A DNA stretch of 64,000 nt, from the NCBI GenBank assembly GCA_029706075.1, contig JAINUG010000115.1:802501-866500 (forward strand), in the 5' to 3' direction. The notes below the pieces were generated by a model. That model had not been told where the DNA came from, searched no databases, and worked only from the letters and a program-made list of their open reading frames with translations. Below, one piece after another: positions 45,399-58,060 of this stretch. The position numbers and the translations under genes were made by a program. This DNA is from Aldrovandia affinis (taxonomy: Eukaryota; Chordata; Actinopteri; Notacanthiformes; Halosauridae). Every line of letters starts with the position of its first letter. The first letter of the stretch is position 1.

Positions 45399-46597
45399 GG
45401 GTATTTTGTGCAAATTGGATCAGATCTTGGTCTGATCAATTCTAATCATTAATTTGTTAAATTGGCTAATTATCTATATGCATCCATACCCAATCACACT
45501 GCTGTTGAATATGAATGAAGCGCACAAATAAAGTCTTCAATTGTGATTTATAATTTTCAATAAAATAAAATTACCAAACAGAATAAATAAATTGCTAATT
45601 AAGAAAACTTCTGTTGGCCAGCAGGTGAAGTAATATAATTGTACATAGAATTTGTTGGCCTGATTGAATGTATTTAACTAGTGGGTGGAGGAATCTATAA
45701 ATTCAGTCAACCGCTATGTTTGTCTACTTATAGGTGCTCTACATTTATGGACAATACACCATAGTGCCTCTGACATGGATTCCAGGGGGCTTTACATGAA
45801 AGGGAACATTGCTTTCAGCATTGTGTCTAATCCCTGTAAGACTTCTCATGGATGAAGCAGCCCAGACCTAGCAGATGAGGTCAGCAGTGATTCACGACAC
45901 AGATTTGCCTTATAGTCCGGGCTTGTAACCAGGGTTGGAGCATGAATCGAAAAATGCCTTTGTTCTTTGAGGATTTTTGAATTGAATTTCAATTCATTTC
46001 CTCAACCGACTGAGTTGAATTGAAATGGAATTGACAGCAAACTTGAATTTTTGCAATTCAAAGTCCCCTTTTCACCACCTGGATTTTCTGGAAAATTCAA
46101 CAGTGCACAGTGCTGAACTCTAACTCGCTTGTGCACCTTTTATTGTCACAAATGAGCACCACATACAGTAGTATGTCCACAGTCTGATTGACAGTGGGCT
46201 CCCACGTTGGTCTTTGTGCACTGTCCTTTTCTACAGGCACTTATTCCATTGACGAAAACTAAGGGAGTGCCTCTGACAAAGAATAATAAATCAAATTGGA
46301 TAAGGCATATTATGACCCCAGGGGAGGCAGTGAGTTTTACATCAACATGGATCAACATGTAAATGCATGCATGTGGTTGAGATACAGTTATGCATTGTGG
46401 TAGTCACATGCGGGTGCAGACAAAAGATTGGCCAGCCTGCACTGAGCGACGTACACATTTATATTCTGCTTCAGAATTGCATTCACTGAAGCCGATCACG
46501 CAAATAGGTTTCATGGCTAAAAACTCATTTTTATTTTTGAAGGGGATATGCATGCATAATTGCAGTATTATATGAACCTTTATTTCAAATTGGTGTC
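45399..46597 (+). other. cast intron 1, no exon seen
   Basis: AT-rich, with the GAATTGAATTTCAATTCATT palindrome near 45970-46035. No exon or RNA gene recognised. Confidence 0.5.
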
Positions 46598-46804
46598 CTC
46601 CTTGGCGAGAACTTGCCTTGGATGCAAAGGCTGCAGGTTCGATTCCCAGGTGGGACACTGCCGTTGAACCCTTGAGCAATGTACTTAACCTGAATTGCTT
46701 CAGTAAATATCCAGCTGTATGAATTGATTGTATGTAATGAAATATGAACTCTGTAAGTCGCTCTGGATAAGAGCATCTGCTAAATACCTGTAATGTAATG
46801 TAAT
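46598..46804 (+). repeat. tRNA-derived SINE
   Basis: B box GGTTCGATTCCC at 46636-46647, core AAGTCGCTCTGGATAAGAGC ATCTGCTAAAT and tail of TAATG repeats (46788-46804). Plus-oriented member of the family at 23640. Confidence 0.88.
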
Positions 46805-47643
46805 CTGAGTGCAGGTCTTCAATTGGTTCAAAGCACTTCTTACTTAATGAAGCAATTAGTTTGATTGACTTAACTGATTGCAGCTGGGTTAGAAGGCCCG
46901 TGAGGCCTGCTTGTTCTTGATTACAAATGACACCTAAAGCAGAGATCCAGTCATCGAAGACTGCAGTGGGTGATGGTTTTTTGTGCGTTTCAGCACTTAA
47001 TTGCTTAATTTATGTAATTCAAGTCCACACACCCAGGGCTGGGTTCAAGATGCAGCATGTTCTGCAATGAACTTTTCCATTGAATTTTGCTACATTCTGC
47101 AACAATCTTTGAACTGTGCTTTCTCCTGCTTGGCGTATGTGCCGGGGGTGCTGTGGTGTAACCAGAAGCAGTGACTGACGCATTTTAAGAATCCTGTCAC
47201 ACCTTACACAATCGCCTGAACCGGCCTAATTACTTAATCAGATTTAAGACCAATTTGCACACCTGTGTGGATGTGCATCCCTAATTTAGTATTGCCTGTA
47301 GCCTGAAAATACTTTCTGTGCACTTTGAGGAATCTGAAATTAGGCAAGACAAATGTAGAGCCTGAATTTTGGACTCATTCTGTGCGGTGATAGGAATGTT
47401 CTTGTGTTGTCTAAGATCACATTTCGTGAGTAACTTTATATCATAGGCTGTTTGGGGGGCAAATGTGTTCTGCAGGTTTTGGCAAGTTTTCTGCAGGTAT
47501 TCTTATTGAGGCTTTTGGTAGCGATCATAAAGCCATTATCTTGTAATGCACAAATGTGACAGTACAGGTAACAACGTGTTTGGGGCTTGATCTAAAATGA
47601 TTATATGCTGGGAATCCTTTTTGTCTTTGATGTTAGTATTATG

Positions 47644-47679
<36 letters not shown>

Positions 47680-48309
47680 GTATATGCGTGTGTTTTTATT
47701 TGCAATATGTATATGTTTTTATTTGTGTGTGTGTATATATATATATATATATACATGCCATTGTTCTCTGCACATAGTTTGATGAGTCATATTTCTTAGC
47801 ATTGGCTGAGCCTCTTCCAGTCACTGTTTATTTTTGATGTTTTTTGGAGCTTTGATCTTTAGTGACTCATCAGAGAGTCCAACTCAAGCTCATAACAATT
47901 GTGAAACATATTGAACAATATATTCTATATGGTATATTCAGTCCATGTCGTACCATACGCACTGTGGTGTGTAGTACCACACATTTCCATGAGGACACAA
48001 GGAACTATCAGTAGTACTTTTAAAGGTTAAAAGATGAATTTAAGTTCTAATTAAACATGTTGATTATTGGAGTATGTTTAAAAGTCCCATTCCTGCAGGA
48101 TTCACCTAGGTGTGATTGGCATAAATGCAATTGGAAGGAGGCTTGGTGGCCATATTCATAAAGTGTCTCGGAGTAGGAAGGCTGATCTACGATCACGTTT
48201 CCCCTGTCCATATCCTAACCTTATCCATTATGAACTTAAAAAGCAAAACTGTTCCTAGATCACCACTTCTGCTCATTATTCATGTGATTGTGTGTCTCCT
48301 GTGTTGCAG
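46805..48309 (+). other. cast intron 1, distal part
   Basis: Holds two TA microsatellites (47643-47671 and 47736-47752) with Ile/Tyr-rich chance frames. Otherwise no element recognised. It ends in the acceptor ...gtgttgcag before 48310. Confidence 0.6.
47643..47752. repeat. (TA)n microsatellites
   Basis: Two TA tracts separated by GT-rich sequence. Confidence 0.9.
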
Positions 48310-48408
48310 GCGGAAGCAGGCCCAGGCCCAGGCTCAGAGGGAGGAGGTGCGGACGGACATGACCGCACAGTCTCAGCTGCCACTGCCACAGCCACTCCAA
48401 AAGCCCCA
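48310..48408 (+). CDS. cast: Probable calpastatin exon 2 (Ala/Gly/Thr-rich)
   Basis: A 33-codon exon between acceptor gtgttgcag (48301-48309) and donor GTAAGT (48409), phase 0 at both ends, so it joins exon 41985-42032 directly. It reads AEAGPGPGSEGGGADGHDRT then VSAATATATPKAP: low-complexity, disordered, as expected of the calpastatin N terminus. A shifted frame (RKQAQAQAQREEV...) is open too but would not fit the phase of exon 1. The next common exon is beyond what I can recognise. Confidence 0.5.
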
Positions 48409-49715
48409 GTAAGTTTCCCTAAGGGCACTTTCACAGAGGTCAACTTTCCCTAGGCCTCTGGGGGCATTGCAGAAATGACTTCGCTAAAACAGAATTTAGT
48501 GCCACTTGTAATATGATCATGTGGCATGATCCAGTGGCACAATCAATACTACTACCCTCCATATATGCTGGAATTAGTCTAGGGTTCTAGCCAATGGGAT
48601 ACACTTCACAATGATATAAAGTGTCCTCTGGTTTGCGTTTATTATCATGAATGGGTTCCTGCGCATTGTTCTGCTATTGAAGATGCGCACAGTGGTGCAC
48701 GCGATTGAAGAGAGTGTATACACTTCAATGTTTTGGAAAAAATCTTTATACCCTTCTCTTTGTTTATTTGGATTTATTATTTGGTTTCCTATGCCAAAAC
48801 CTCCCAAAGAAGACCCAGTTCACTGAAAGTGAGGCTTTGCACAAGACACTAACAGGCATGGTGAATAGTTTTGTGCAATGAGGGCAGACATTGCCAGAAG
48901 TGCATTTTTGTCTTGTCTTATTGCTGGTGCTGGTTTTTTTGAAAAGTTGATAATGGCAAATTCCTGTTGGTTGTAACTTTATTTTTTACAATTGGGGGGG
49001 GAAACTGTTCTTGCTATCAAATCCTTTGGTTTGACTTTGGTGTGTGTGTGTCTCATAGGTAACAACACAATGTTGTTGATTCTCACTGTCACCGTAGCAA
49101 CACATTTTGCATCTTGGAATGCATCCCATCCCATCTCATCCCATACTCAGAGCATGGGTAACGCTACACCTACAATGCTTATGTCAATGCTAAAACACAG
49201 TGGAGTCTCGGCATATGCGGTGCAGTATTTTAACTTGGGTGAGTTGGAGAGGTAAAACAATTTATCTCAATATAGTGCTGATGGGAGGTGAAGTCCAAGC
49301 CAAGAGATGATGGAAATATTTGAACTCGACTTGGAGCCATCAGCTCATCTGCTGTGTGATCTTTTCCCTATCTGCATGACTGCCTGTAGGGGTTATGGCT
49401 ACAGTGGGAAAGAATAAGGGCCCCAAGAGATGTGCATTTTGAATAATTTGACAATTAAATATCTTCTATGCTCTTCCTCTGTGTATCGTCATCACTTGCT
49501 CAGTGTCAGCTGCGCTGCAATAGGACACGTATAATTGGTTTCTACTCAGTGGGGCACCTTACTCAACCACCAACACTTCTCACAGCAACCCCAGACGATA
49601 CACCACCCAAGTCCTGACTGGCTAGCTTGACAAGTTTGATTAGTAGGAGAGACCTTTTCATTTGTTCCTGCCTGACGTGAAAGGTAAGGAAAGGCGCATT
49701 ATATATCCAAGTTTA
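48409..49715 (+). other. cast intron, no exon seen
   Basis: A hairpin arm of the 43597 block at 49275-49297 is the only element recognised. Confidence 0.5.
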
Positions 49716-49978
49716 GCAAAATGAGACTAAGTGGGGATTTGATTGAGGTTTTTAAAGGGATTAACAAAGTGAGCTACAAGATTTTTCAGGTTGAGTTCTG
49801 TCAGCAGAACAGGAGGGCATTGGTGGAATTGGTTAAAGGTAAATTCTGCACCAATATCAGGCAGAATTTATTTTAAACATTTGTCAATGTGTGGAACAGC
49901 TTGCCAGGTCATGTAGTGGAGTCAGCGGCCCTTGGAGTGTTCAAGTCCAGGTTTGACGGAGTGCTGGATATTTTCTAG
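49716..49978 (+). mobile_element. CR1-like LINE 3' fragment
   Basis: Plus-strand translation gives RLSGDLIEVFKGINKV-like, RRALVELVKGKF, NVWNSLPGHVVESAALGVFK and RFDGVLDIF, the tail found in the CR1 at 12701-13213 but diverged. 5'-truncated, frame broken. It is immediately followed by a MITE. Confidence 0.8.
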
Positions 49979-49979
49979 A

Positions 49980-50182
49980 CCAGGGCTATTCAAATCTAGA
50001 CCTCAAGGGCCGCAGTGTCTGCAGGTATTTGCTCCAATCACCCACTACACCACCTGCTTTCACCAATTGGCTCACCCCCTGGACCAAGGAGGTAAACTCA
50101 TAATTGAAATGAGGTGGTGTAGTGCATGGTTTGAGCAAATACCTGTAGACACTGCGACCCTCGATGCCTGAATTGACATGAA
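49980..50182. mobile_element. hAT-like palindromic MITE
   Basis: CAGGGCTATTCAAATCTAGA CCTCAAGGGCCGCAGTGTCT at the left with the inverted GCAAATACCTGTAGACACTG CGACCCTCGATG at the right. Same family as 38266. Confidence 0.75.
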
Positions 50183-53100
50183 TTGGCCTGGCTATTCAGG
50201 AGTCTAGACTGTAGGTAAATGACAAGATGAGCTGTTCTCACATTTAGTGTAACACTTTGTAGTTGTCCAGGCTAGGAAATAGACAGTGTAAGCTTCCTGC
50301 CCTTCTGAAGTAAAAAAAACGTTCTGCTACGATGTTTAGACATTAATTTGAATTTTCAGTCTTATCCCGTTTGTAACGCCATTGTTCTCTCGGAGATCCG
50401 TTGTACAGCAGCTGTGAATATAAAGCGTGTTCTCTCTTCCATAGGAATGCTGCTTGTACATTATACAAAGCTATGTTTAACTCCAATAAAGCAATCAAAT
50501 TAGATGGCTACAGCCTGGACCACATAACAATCGTACGTCAGCATTGTCGAAAACCTCTTTCTTCCCCGTCTATACTAGGCTACAACGTGAGACTGGAGTT
50601 TTTAAATGTATCCACTTGGGAGAGCGTCTTCGAAAAGGTCTATTTTCGGTGACTAAAATGCCATCACTGTGGACGGAAGACTAAAGCAGAGAAAAAAAAT
50701 ATGCGTTTTCAAATTTAAGTGCATTAGTGTGGACATGGCCTTACTTACTCCGCTTTGTTCCCTGTGGAGCACAATGTCTCAAAAGGGCACACCAATGCTG
50801 GAATTTCCTTTGCAGTTTTCTCAGCTTACCCCAAGATAGGCCCATGGTCTTCAATTCTCCTTTTATTGTATGCCGCCAGGTGGTCCTTGGCCTGCCCTCT
50901 GGTCATATCCCTTGTGGTGTCCACCAAAGGACAGTACTGCAAAGTAAAGCAAACGCAAAAAGAGATATCACAATCTCTGTCTATACGTGCAACAGCACAA
51001 TATTTGACCGTTCACCTTGCATAGTCAATGACAATGATTTAATCACATGGCCACTCTAGGCACCTTAATGCATACCCAGTGGTGTGAGTTGGCCATTGTG
51101 ATATACCGTAAATATGTTTATGCTACTAAATGGATACCACACTGGTCTGGAACTATGGATTTGGCTGTATGAGTAACTAAGCAACATATTGCTGGTATTG
51201 AGGTTCTTCAGAAATGAAGCTTTTCACCGTAAGGCTGAGTGAGATTCCACCCCCACCACCTTCTTAATATCTCAAGTATGTAGCATAACATACTCATGTC
51301 CTGCCCTGACAGGAATAATATTGAAGTGTAGTGTGTAATTCTTGCAATTGATTATGGCAATATTTTTAACCACATCAGGCCTTTTTCCTTGAAATAGGCC
51401 TTACATGGCAATATTCTAGAATCATGTGCCCATGACATTAAGAAATACACAGCATCCATTTAGCCCTTTATCAAGCTATATTTGCTGTTGGCTAATTCGC
51501 CCTCTAGTGTGGAAGAGTGGAATGGCTGTCTGACCCCTTGTTTTGACTCTGTTGCGGTTTGATTCTTCTCCGGACATCCACAACACAGGACATCCACAAT
51601 AAACACCTTCAGTCTGCTTACTGAACGAATTCATGTTGTGAAAAGATAGTTTTTTAAATAATATTGATTATTCACTTCTATTGTCCTATTATTTCCAGTA
51701 CATTCCATTGAGAATGAGCAAGTAAGATTGCTTCCTGGTTTACAGGAAATGAAAAAAGTTTTACTTTTTTTTACACAATGCACACATCTTTAATAGGCTC
51801 AGATGTGTCACATGGGGTGTCTGGACGAATCAGGAGCAGAGCATGTATCCTGTGCCAAGAGAAAGGCAAGATGTCTGGTGCCAGTCAGTAAACAGAAGCA
51901 GCTGGCAGTTTGGGAGTGAGTTCTGGGCTTCGTTTCAAATTCCACAGAAAAATTGCCATCAGCACTATTCCTGTGAGCATATGCCTAATACTCAGAATCG
52001 GACTACCATGCCCAGCGACTGGCTCGTATTTAGATTGGTACGGAGTCATTGTGATAAATTACACATTATAAAGATAAAAAATGAATCTTTCCTTCTTACT
52101 GTATGTAAGAATTTTTCATGGGTTCATATGCTTTGCTACGACGACCACGTCACCCCATAGTGTCTGTGCCTGTATTTTCAGCTCAGTTTGAATAGCAATC
52201 TGTATATATCAGACCATGCTAATTGTTTTTTAGGAATATAATAATATACTATATGCATTTCGGTTGAAGACCTCCAGTGAGATTTTTGATAAACGATAAA
52301 AAAGATTATCTGTTAAAGGAATCTTCCCTTTCAAATGGGCATGTCATTAGTTAATGACACTTTTTTTTTTTTCAAATTAACTTTTATGACTTTAATGACA
52401 GGCAATCTTTAATTAAATAGTCAAAGGAATGTCGTACTCAAGTCAAAAAATGTGTACATAACTAGCAGTACATAATGGATCTGCAGTATTCTGTCTGGAC
52501 CATTTTTTACACATGAAATACACAATGCACACCACATACTTTACAGATCAAAAAGGGTTTGGCAGTGAAGACACTCACTGTGTGAGTGGCTGGGCCTGTT
52601 GTAGGGTAGTGAGATAGTGAAGATAGTTGTTTATGATCATATATTTTCATTCATTTATTCAGAGTTTATGGTGTAACAGTCTCAGTAGAACTAACGCATT
52701 TTACAACCTCTTATCAGTTCTGAATATGTGACTTGCCTTGCCTCATATGCATGCCTTTTGATCTAGTTTTGAGATGCTGCAGCACTAATCTTTGTCATGA
52801 ATGTTGAAAACACTTGTACAGTAGACTTTTTTATTTTTATATCTGGTTTTCCAATATGCCAATTATTTTGTTCTCATCCGGCTAATATCCTTTCTCATAA
52901 ACGTCTTGTGTAGGTACTCAGTATGTGGTACAAATGATAGCTTATTATATGAAATCATATAGTAATCATACGCACATTGAACATTCTCATTCAGCTGTAT
53001 GTGCTGTAAATATCCATAACTCAACAACTAATAAAGTTGGTTCAAAGCCCATATGAGTCATATGATATTTGGAGATGCAAGGTTGTTCCTGTGACGCTGA

Positions 53101-53600
53101 TAAAATGTAAAGCTTATAATGTTATATTAAAATTCACCCTGGGCATTCTACTCTGTGATGTTCATAGCCATGCAAGGTGTGCTTTTTGTGTGCTTTGTAG
53201 GCATGGCATTTCTTAACATCGGGAACGTTTTGGCATCGGAAAGTGTGTTTGTACGGATGTGTCAGCTCTCTTTGTACTGACTGCCAGCAGTGCTATTTTG
53301 TGTTGGCTTGTGTTCGCTGTATTTCTGCACAGTATGTCAGTAAACATGGTTGCAGCCTACAGTGAAATAGCCTTGTGGCAGTTTGCATGAAAATTATTTC
53401 CAAATTTTATTTCCATATTAAAATATAATTATTACATTGTTTTTAATCTTCAGAGAAATATAGGTCTGGATTTCATATCTGGCAAACACCATCTATCCAC
53501 AATTCAGTCTAAATCCTTTGTGTAGGTGTTTGTGAAACCGTTTTGCCTTGAAACCACGCTTGTTTGTCAGATCCCTTGAAACCACTTTCCCATTTTCAAA
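50183..53600 (+). other. cast intron, no exon seen
   Basis: 50500-50740 ends in GTGTGGACATGGCCTTACTTA and has CATTGTCGAAAACCTC; it resembles the end of a MITE, but I could not pair its ends. The remainder is AT-rich and unremarkable. Confidence 0.5.
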
Positions 53601-54116
53601 TACTTTGACTTAAAACTAAAAACGTAACTTTCCAAGCTTTGGTGTTTGTTTTTTGTGTCAGATAGCACTTGTTTCGATATTCACTGTAAAAAAAGAGCTT
53701 GCCTGCAGTTACTGAATGACAAGCAACTCACAAAAACAGCTCATGTTAAGCAATATGAGAGGGCAGGTGTCCAGCGATGGCTGTCCACCAGATGGCAGCG
53801 GTTGGGCAATGCCCTCGGGTCCTGTGACTGAGGCGATGAGAGGGACAGATGAACGACGATGGGGTGCCAAAAATAGCTGGGGCCCTCTGCTCCTCTGGAC
53901 GGGTTGGGTGACACGGGAGATGTGGAGCATTCTAGTCGGGAAGCGACCTGGCATGGCCTTCCCCTTGGCGGGGGGCTTGTACAGGAGTGTATCTGCTAGC
54001 CCAGCCAATGGGCCCCAGAGGACCTCTGTCACTCAATCCTGTGCAGGTAGATTTTTTCCCACAAACACCCACCCAGCCAGTGTCCACCACTTTCACAGAA
54101 ATGGTTTGGGTTGGGA
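53601..54116 (+). other. cast intron, no exon seen
   Basis: Long overlapping open frames on both strands at 53709-54123, GC-richer than average, but no recognised domain and no convincing splice pair in phase with the cast exons. Confidence 0.35.
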
Positions 54117-54500
54117 TCAATAATAATATAAATGCTTTTCATCTTGTGACCTTGAAGCGCTTTACAGCGAAGAGGGAAAACTCACAGCACAGCTCAATCA
54201 CCCCCAATGTGTACCTGGCTGATGCATGGCAGACATTTTGCACCAGAACGCTCACCACACATCAACTGAGGTGGAGATGGAGGGAATTATTGAAGCAGTT
54301 AAGCTGGGGGATGATTAAGTGGCTGATTGAAACAGCCATGTTTAGAATTTGACCAGGACACCGGAGAACCCCCTACTCTTTGCGACAAGTGCCATGGGAT
54401 CTTTAATGACCACAGTGAGTCAGGGCCTTGTTTTAACTTCTCATCCAAATGATGGTGCCTCCTACAGCAGTGTCCCCTTGAGAGCTTCAGGGCTGGGTAA
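54117..54500 (-). repeat. SINE3/Deu-like repeat, minus orientation
   Basis: CTTGAAGCGCTTTACAGCGA, ACCAGGACACCGGAGAACCC CCTACTCTTTGCGACAAGTG, and GGGATCTTTAATGACCACAG TGAGTCAGG resemble the conserved body of a fish repeat whose head derives from 5S rRNA. The head itself is not present here. Confidence 0.6.
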
Positions 54501-54821
54501 GCTGACCCTAGCTCAGTTGTTGTGGGGCACTAAGTACCTTAGACATGCTGATGTTCAGCCACATGACTTTGTGCTCTCCTCACAGTGAAGGCAAGGACAT
54601 AGCGTCCTATGACCTGCTGTTTTTGTGGATTGTATGGGAAATTTCACATTGCCTCGGGTGGGTAGTACCATTCCTTCTACTGCCAGGGTCCCAGGGTTTC
54701 TGTCCTACATTTCAGCACAGAGACTTATTAAAACATGCAGTGACATGCACTGTCACCACACAGCCCCGGGGACTAGGGTTTGAATCTGTCTCTGTCTGCA
54801 TAGAATTTACATTTCCTCCTT

Positions 54822-54825
54822 AAGC

Positions 54826-54851
<26 letters not shown>
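54822..54851. repeat. (GT)n microsatellite
   Basis: About 14 GT units. Confidence 0.9.
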
Positions 54852-54858
<7 letters not shown>

Positions 54859-54889
54859 GGGTTGGTTGATTAATCATTCTTTATTAATA

Positions 54890-55095
54890 TCTTATATATT
54901 TGCTATGCAGACACCTTTACCCAGAGAGAATTACGCAGTTTACATTTTTTACACACTATCCATTTGCACAGCTGAATGTTAACTGAAGCAATTCAGTTTA
55001 AGTACCTTGCCCAAGGATACGATGGCAGTGCCCCACCTGAGACATGCAACCTCTTAAAGCAGCTTACAGGAGCAGTTCCCTACCGATTGTGCTAC
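54890..55095 (-). repeat. tRNA-derived SINE, minus orientation
   Basis: GCTATGCAGACACCTTTACC CAGAGAGAATTACGCAG and CAATTCAGTTTAAGTACCTT GCCCAAGG match the family at 23640 and 46598. Confidence 0.8.
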
Positions 55096-56059
55096 CCTAC
55101 TGTGTCCCGTTCTGGAACAGCGGCCTATGCAGGATGTGGTGCTCCCTGGACCTTTAGCAGGGTACCTCAAATGGATGGATCGGTACATGGCTTACCCATA
55201 ATTGAACAACGTGACTTAAAATAAATTGATATCTACTTGTCCGTCTTTGAATCGGACCTGATGGACTGCAGAAGCACTGTGTGTCATGTTTCAGTCCACC
55301 ACAGCAGCACTTATGCCGTTGATCATTTCAGACCCAGGTCAGTCATTTACTGCAGCTGCCATGTCTGCTTTGTTGTAGTAAATATGAAATGTAATTGTCT
55401 TAACGTAGGAGTGTTTTTTTATATGGTAGCAAAATATAAAGAGAGGGTGAGGGATCCGCTCATGGGGGCAGGCAGAGAAGGAGCTGATCTGCAGACTAGC
55501 ATTTTTGTTCCTTCACATTTATTGAAGGGTTTCAGGAACTAGTGAAACGAATGCATGATATGGTGTTGCATGGACTTTTGAAAATAAACCACAAGGGGGA
55601 GTTGTGCATATCTGCAGAACAGCACAGTGGGTGCGGTTCACACACTTCCTCCACACAGTAATTTCACAGCCCCCTGTGTATCTGAGCAATGCAAATCTGT
55701 GGCTGTATATGCCCTTCGAATTCCCTGTTGTTTTTATTTCTGGTCTAATTATCTGGTGTATGCTTATGCATGAGAATTAAAGCATTACTTGTATCTGATT
55801 TACTTGTCCCGGGAGCAAACTTAACTAAAGTCACATTCATGTTCGAATTTGTAGCATGTTAAAACCCCCAAATAACAAGCGAGTACACAGGCTGAACATT
55901 TATCTGCACAGCTGGTCAGACAGGCTAGATCGGGAGTGTTTGAACCTGAGAAAGTTGCCCGGCCTCATTCCACCGAGTGTGGAGGGTGAGAAAGTGCACT
56001 TGTTCTGCTGCTTTGATTGACAGATGCAGAGGTTGAGCCCATTAAAAAAACAAAAACAA
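55096..56059 (+). other. cast intron, no exon seen
   Basis: Nothing recognised. Confidence 0.5.
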
Positions 56060-56305
56060 CTCTTTTGTTAATAACAAATAAAAAATGGACAATAATTGAT
56101 TGCATATGTATTCACCCACCTTGAGTTAATACTTGCAACAAGCACCTTTAGCTGCAATTACAGCTGTGAGTATTTGGGTAAGTCTACCAGCTTTGCACAT
56201 CTGGACATTGCAACCCGTTCTTCTTTACAAAATTGCTCACGCTCCATCCATCCGGTTGGATGGGGACCAGTGGTGAACAGCAATTTTCAAATCTTTATGC
56301 AGATT

Positions 56306-56674
56306 CTAAATGGGATTGAGGTCTGGGCTTTGCTTGGGCAACTCCAGAACATAGATTTTAAATCTTCTCCCAAATCCCAAGTCTCTTGCAGACTGCAGCA
56401 GGTTTTCCTTCAAGATTTGTCTATATCTGGCACCATCCCTTTTGCCCTCTATTTTACCAAGTTGCCCAGTCCCTGAAGCAGAGAAGCATCCCCATAGCAT
56501 TAGGCTCTCACCACCATGTTTCACGGTAGGGAGAGTGTTCTTGGGATGATGTGCAGTGTCAGGCTTGAGCCAAACATAGTGCCTAATGTTGAGACCAAAA
56601 AGTTCAGTCTTGGTCTCTTCAGACCGTAGAATCTTCCTCCACTTGGTTTGAGTCTCCCACATGCCTTCTGGCAA
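56306..56674 (-). pseudogene. Tc1 transposase, catalytic half with stop at the last catalytic residue
   Basis: About 122 codons including WRKILRSEETKTELFG, HGGESLMLWGCFSASGTG and ELPKQSPDLNPI. The next codon, expected to be the catalytic Glu of the DDE triad (DLNPIE), reads TAG at 56308-56306. Confidence 0.8.
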
Positions 56675-57053
56675 ACTCGAGGCAAGGTTTCATCTGAGTT
56701 TTCTTCAACAATGGCTTTCTTTTTGCCACCATCTCATGAAGTGCCTGGGGTATTGTAGTCCCATGAACATGTCCCATCTCTGCCATGGAAGACTGTATCT
56801 CCGTCAGAGTTGTCATAGGCCTCTTGGTGACCTCCCTAACAATGACCCTTTTTGCACGGATGCTCAATTTTGGAGGACAGGCTGTTCTAGGCAAATTCAC
56901 AGTTGTGCCATATTCTTTCCATTTCTTTGATGTGATGAATTTAACAGTGCTCTGGGGGATATTCAATGTTTTGAAATCTGATATCTTTCCCCTGATTGGT
57001 GCTTTTGGTAAAACCTCGTCTTGGATTTGCTTTGAATGTACTTTGATCTTCAT
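56619..57053 (-). pseudogene. Tc1 transposase, DNA-binding half
   Basis: 144 codons with the bipartite helix-turn-helix region of Tc1-like transposases (NIPQSTVKFITSKKW, then TACPPKLSIRAKRVIVREV) ending near the start of the catalytic domain (FARRHVGDSNQVEEDSTV), where the expected W.. .V.W.DE context is out of frame. Confidence 0.85.
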
Positions 57054-57489
57054 GATGAAGCTCTTGTTTGGAAATGTACTTACCCCTTAATTGTACACAT
57101 GGTCAATCAAATAATGATGTGATCTCTGAAGACAATTGATTGCATCAGAGTTTATTTAGGTATCTAAGAAAAAGGGATGAATACTTATGCAGTCAATTAT
57201 TGTCTGGTTTATCTGTAATTAATTAACAAAAAGCTTTAGAGTTGCTTTTTTAATTTGACTTTATAGAATATTTTGCATTTGATCAGTGGCAAGAAATCCC
57301 AATTAAATCCATTTTGATTCCATGAAGTAAGGAAATAAAATGTGAAAAATGCCAAAGGGGGTGAATACTTTTTATACCCACTGTATGATGTTAGCTCATC
57401 ATTTTTCCACCCATCTGTCTTTCTCATTATAATCTTCTAGGCCTTGATCTGTTTACATATTTATTCTAAGCACTGTACACTGAAGATAT

Positions 57490-57784
57490 TTATCCCTGCC
57501 TGGTCCGTGCTGTCTCAGATTGCAAGTGTCGTTCAAGTTCTTTCTCAATCCCGGTCATGTGATGACCCCCAGTAACCGTGCTCTTGCCATCTGTAACATT
57601 ACATCGCCAGCCCCGTAAACGCTGCGTTGTTATTTGTGCTCGTTGCGGCCTAGCACGCCTGGATTTGGTTACTCGGGGAGGGATCTCTCTGCTGGAGTAC
57701 GTAGCGATGCAGTTCGTTCCTGAGGGACACAAAAGTTGTGTGGTCTGCACTCACCAGGCGGTTCAAAGGCGGAACTGCGTTTGA
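57490..57784. other. Small CpG-rich block with open frames on both strands
   Basis: CpG frequency is high (CGCCAGCCCCGTAAACGCTG, TACGTAGCGATG) against AT-rich surroundings. It supports an 86-codon frame on the minus strand and a 68-codon frame on the plus strand; neither has a recognised relative. Possible regulatory element or fragment of an unknown repeat. Confidence 0.3.
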
Positions 57785-57988
57785 TACGGGCCGTGAACCT
57801 TGAACCCCAGTGCTGGACCAGGAGAGGGCGGTGCCGTTCGATCACAGCCTCCGCTGTAGGTCCACTTCATGTCTCTGCCCAGAGACTTCCACTCTGACAC
57901 AGAGAGACTCTGCCCTGTAGGTGGGGCTGTCTCTAGCACACCACACCTAGAGTGCTTTATATGTGACTCATGTCAGAGATCTCTTCAT

Positions 57989-58060
57989 TTACATTACATT
58001 ATTACATTACAGGCATTTGGCAGACGCTCTTATCCAGAGCGACGTACAACAAAGTGTTAA
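57989..58060 (-). repeat. tRNA-derived SINE fragment, minus orientation
   Basis: TTACATTACAGGCATTTGGC AGACGCTCTTATCCAGAGCG ACGTACA: the core of the 23640 family. Confidence 0.85.

Larger units (their letters stand above)
56060..57388 (-). mobile_element. Tc1-like transposon, third family
   Basis: About 1.33 kb, right end CTTTTTATACCCACTGTA (inverted: TACAGTGGGTATAAAAAG), left end diverged around TGTATTCACCCACC. Minus-strand transposase: paired-like DNA-binding part 56619-57053 (IPQSTVKFITSKKWKEYGT, KLSIRAKRVIVREVTKRP) and catalytic part 56306-56674 (VKHGGESLMLWGCFSASGTG, LPKQSPDLNPI). A frameshift near 56650 separates them, so it is not a gene. Confidence 0.88.

Noticed and set aside
47605-47799. 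Ile/Tyr-rich frame
   Set aside because: Translation of TA and GT microsatellites.
48125-48412. Frame RKQAQAQAQREEV over the cast exon
   Set aside because: It would need a different phase from exon 1; the AEAGPGPG frame keeps phase 0 on both sides. Not excluded if the true upstream exon differs.
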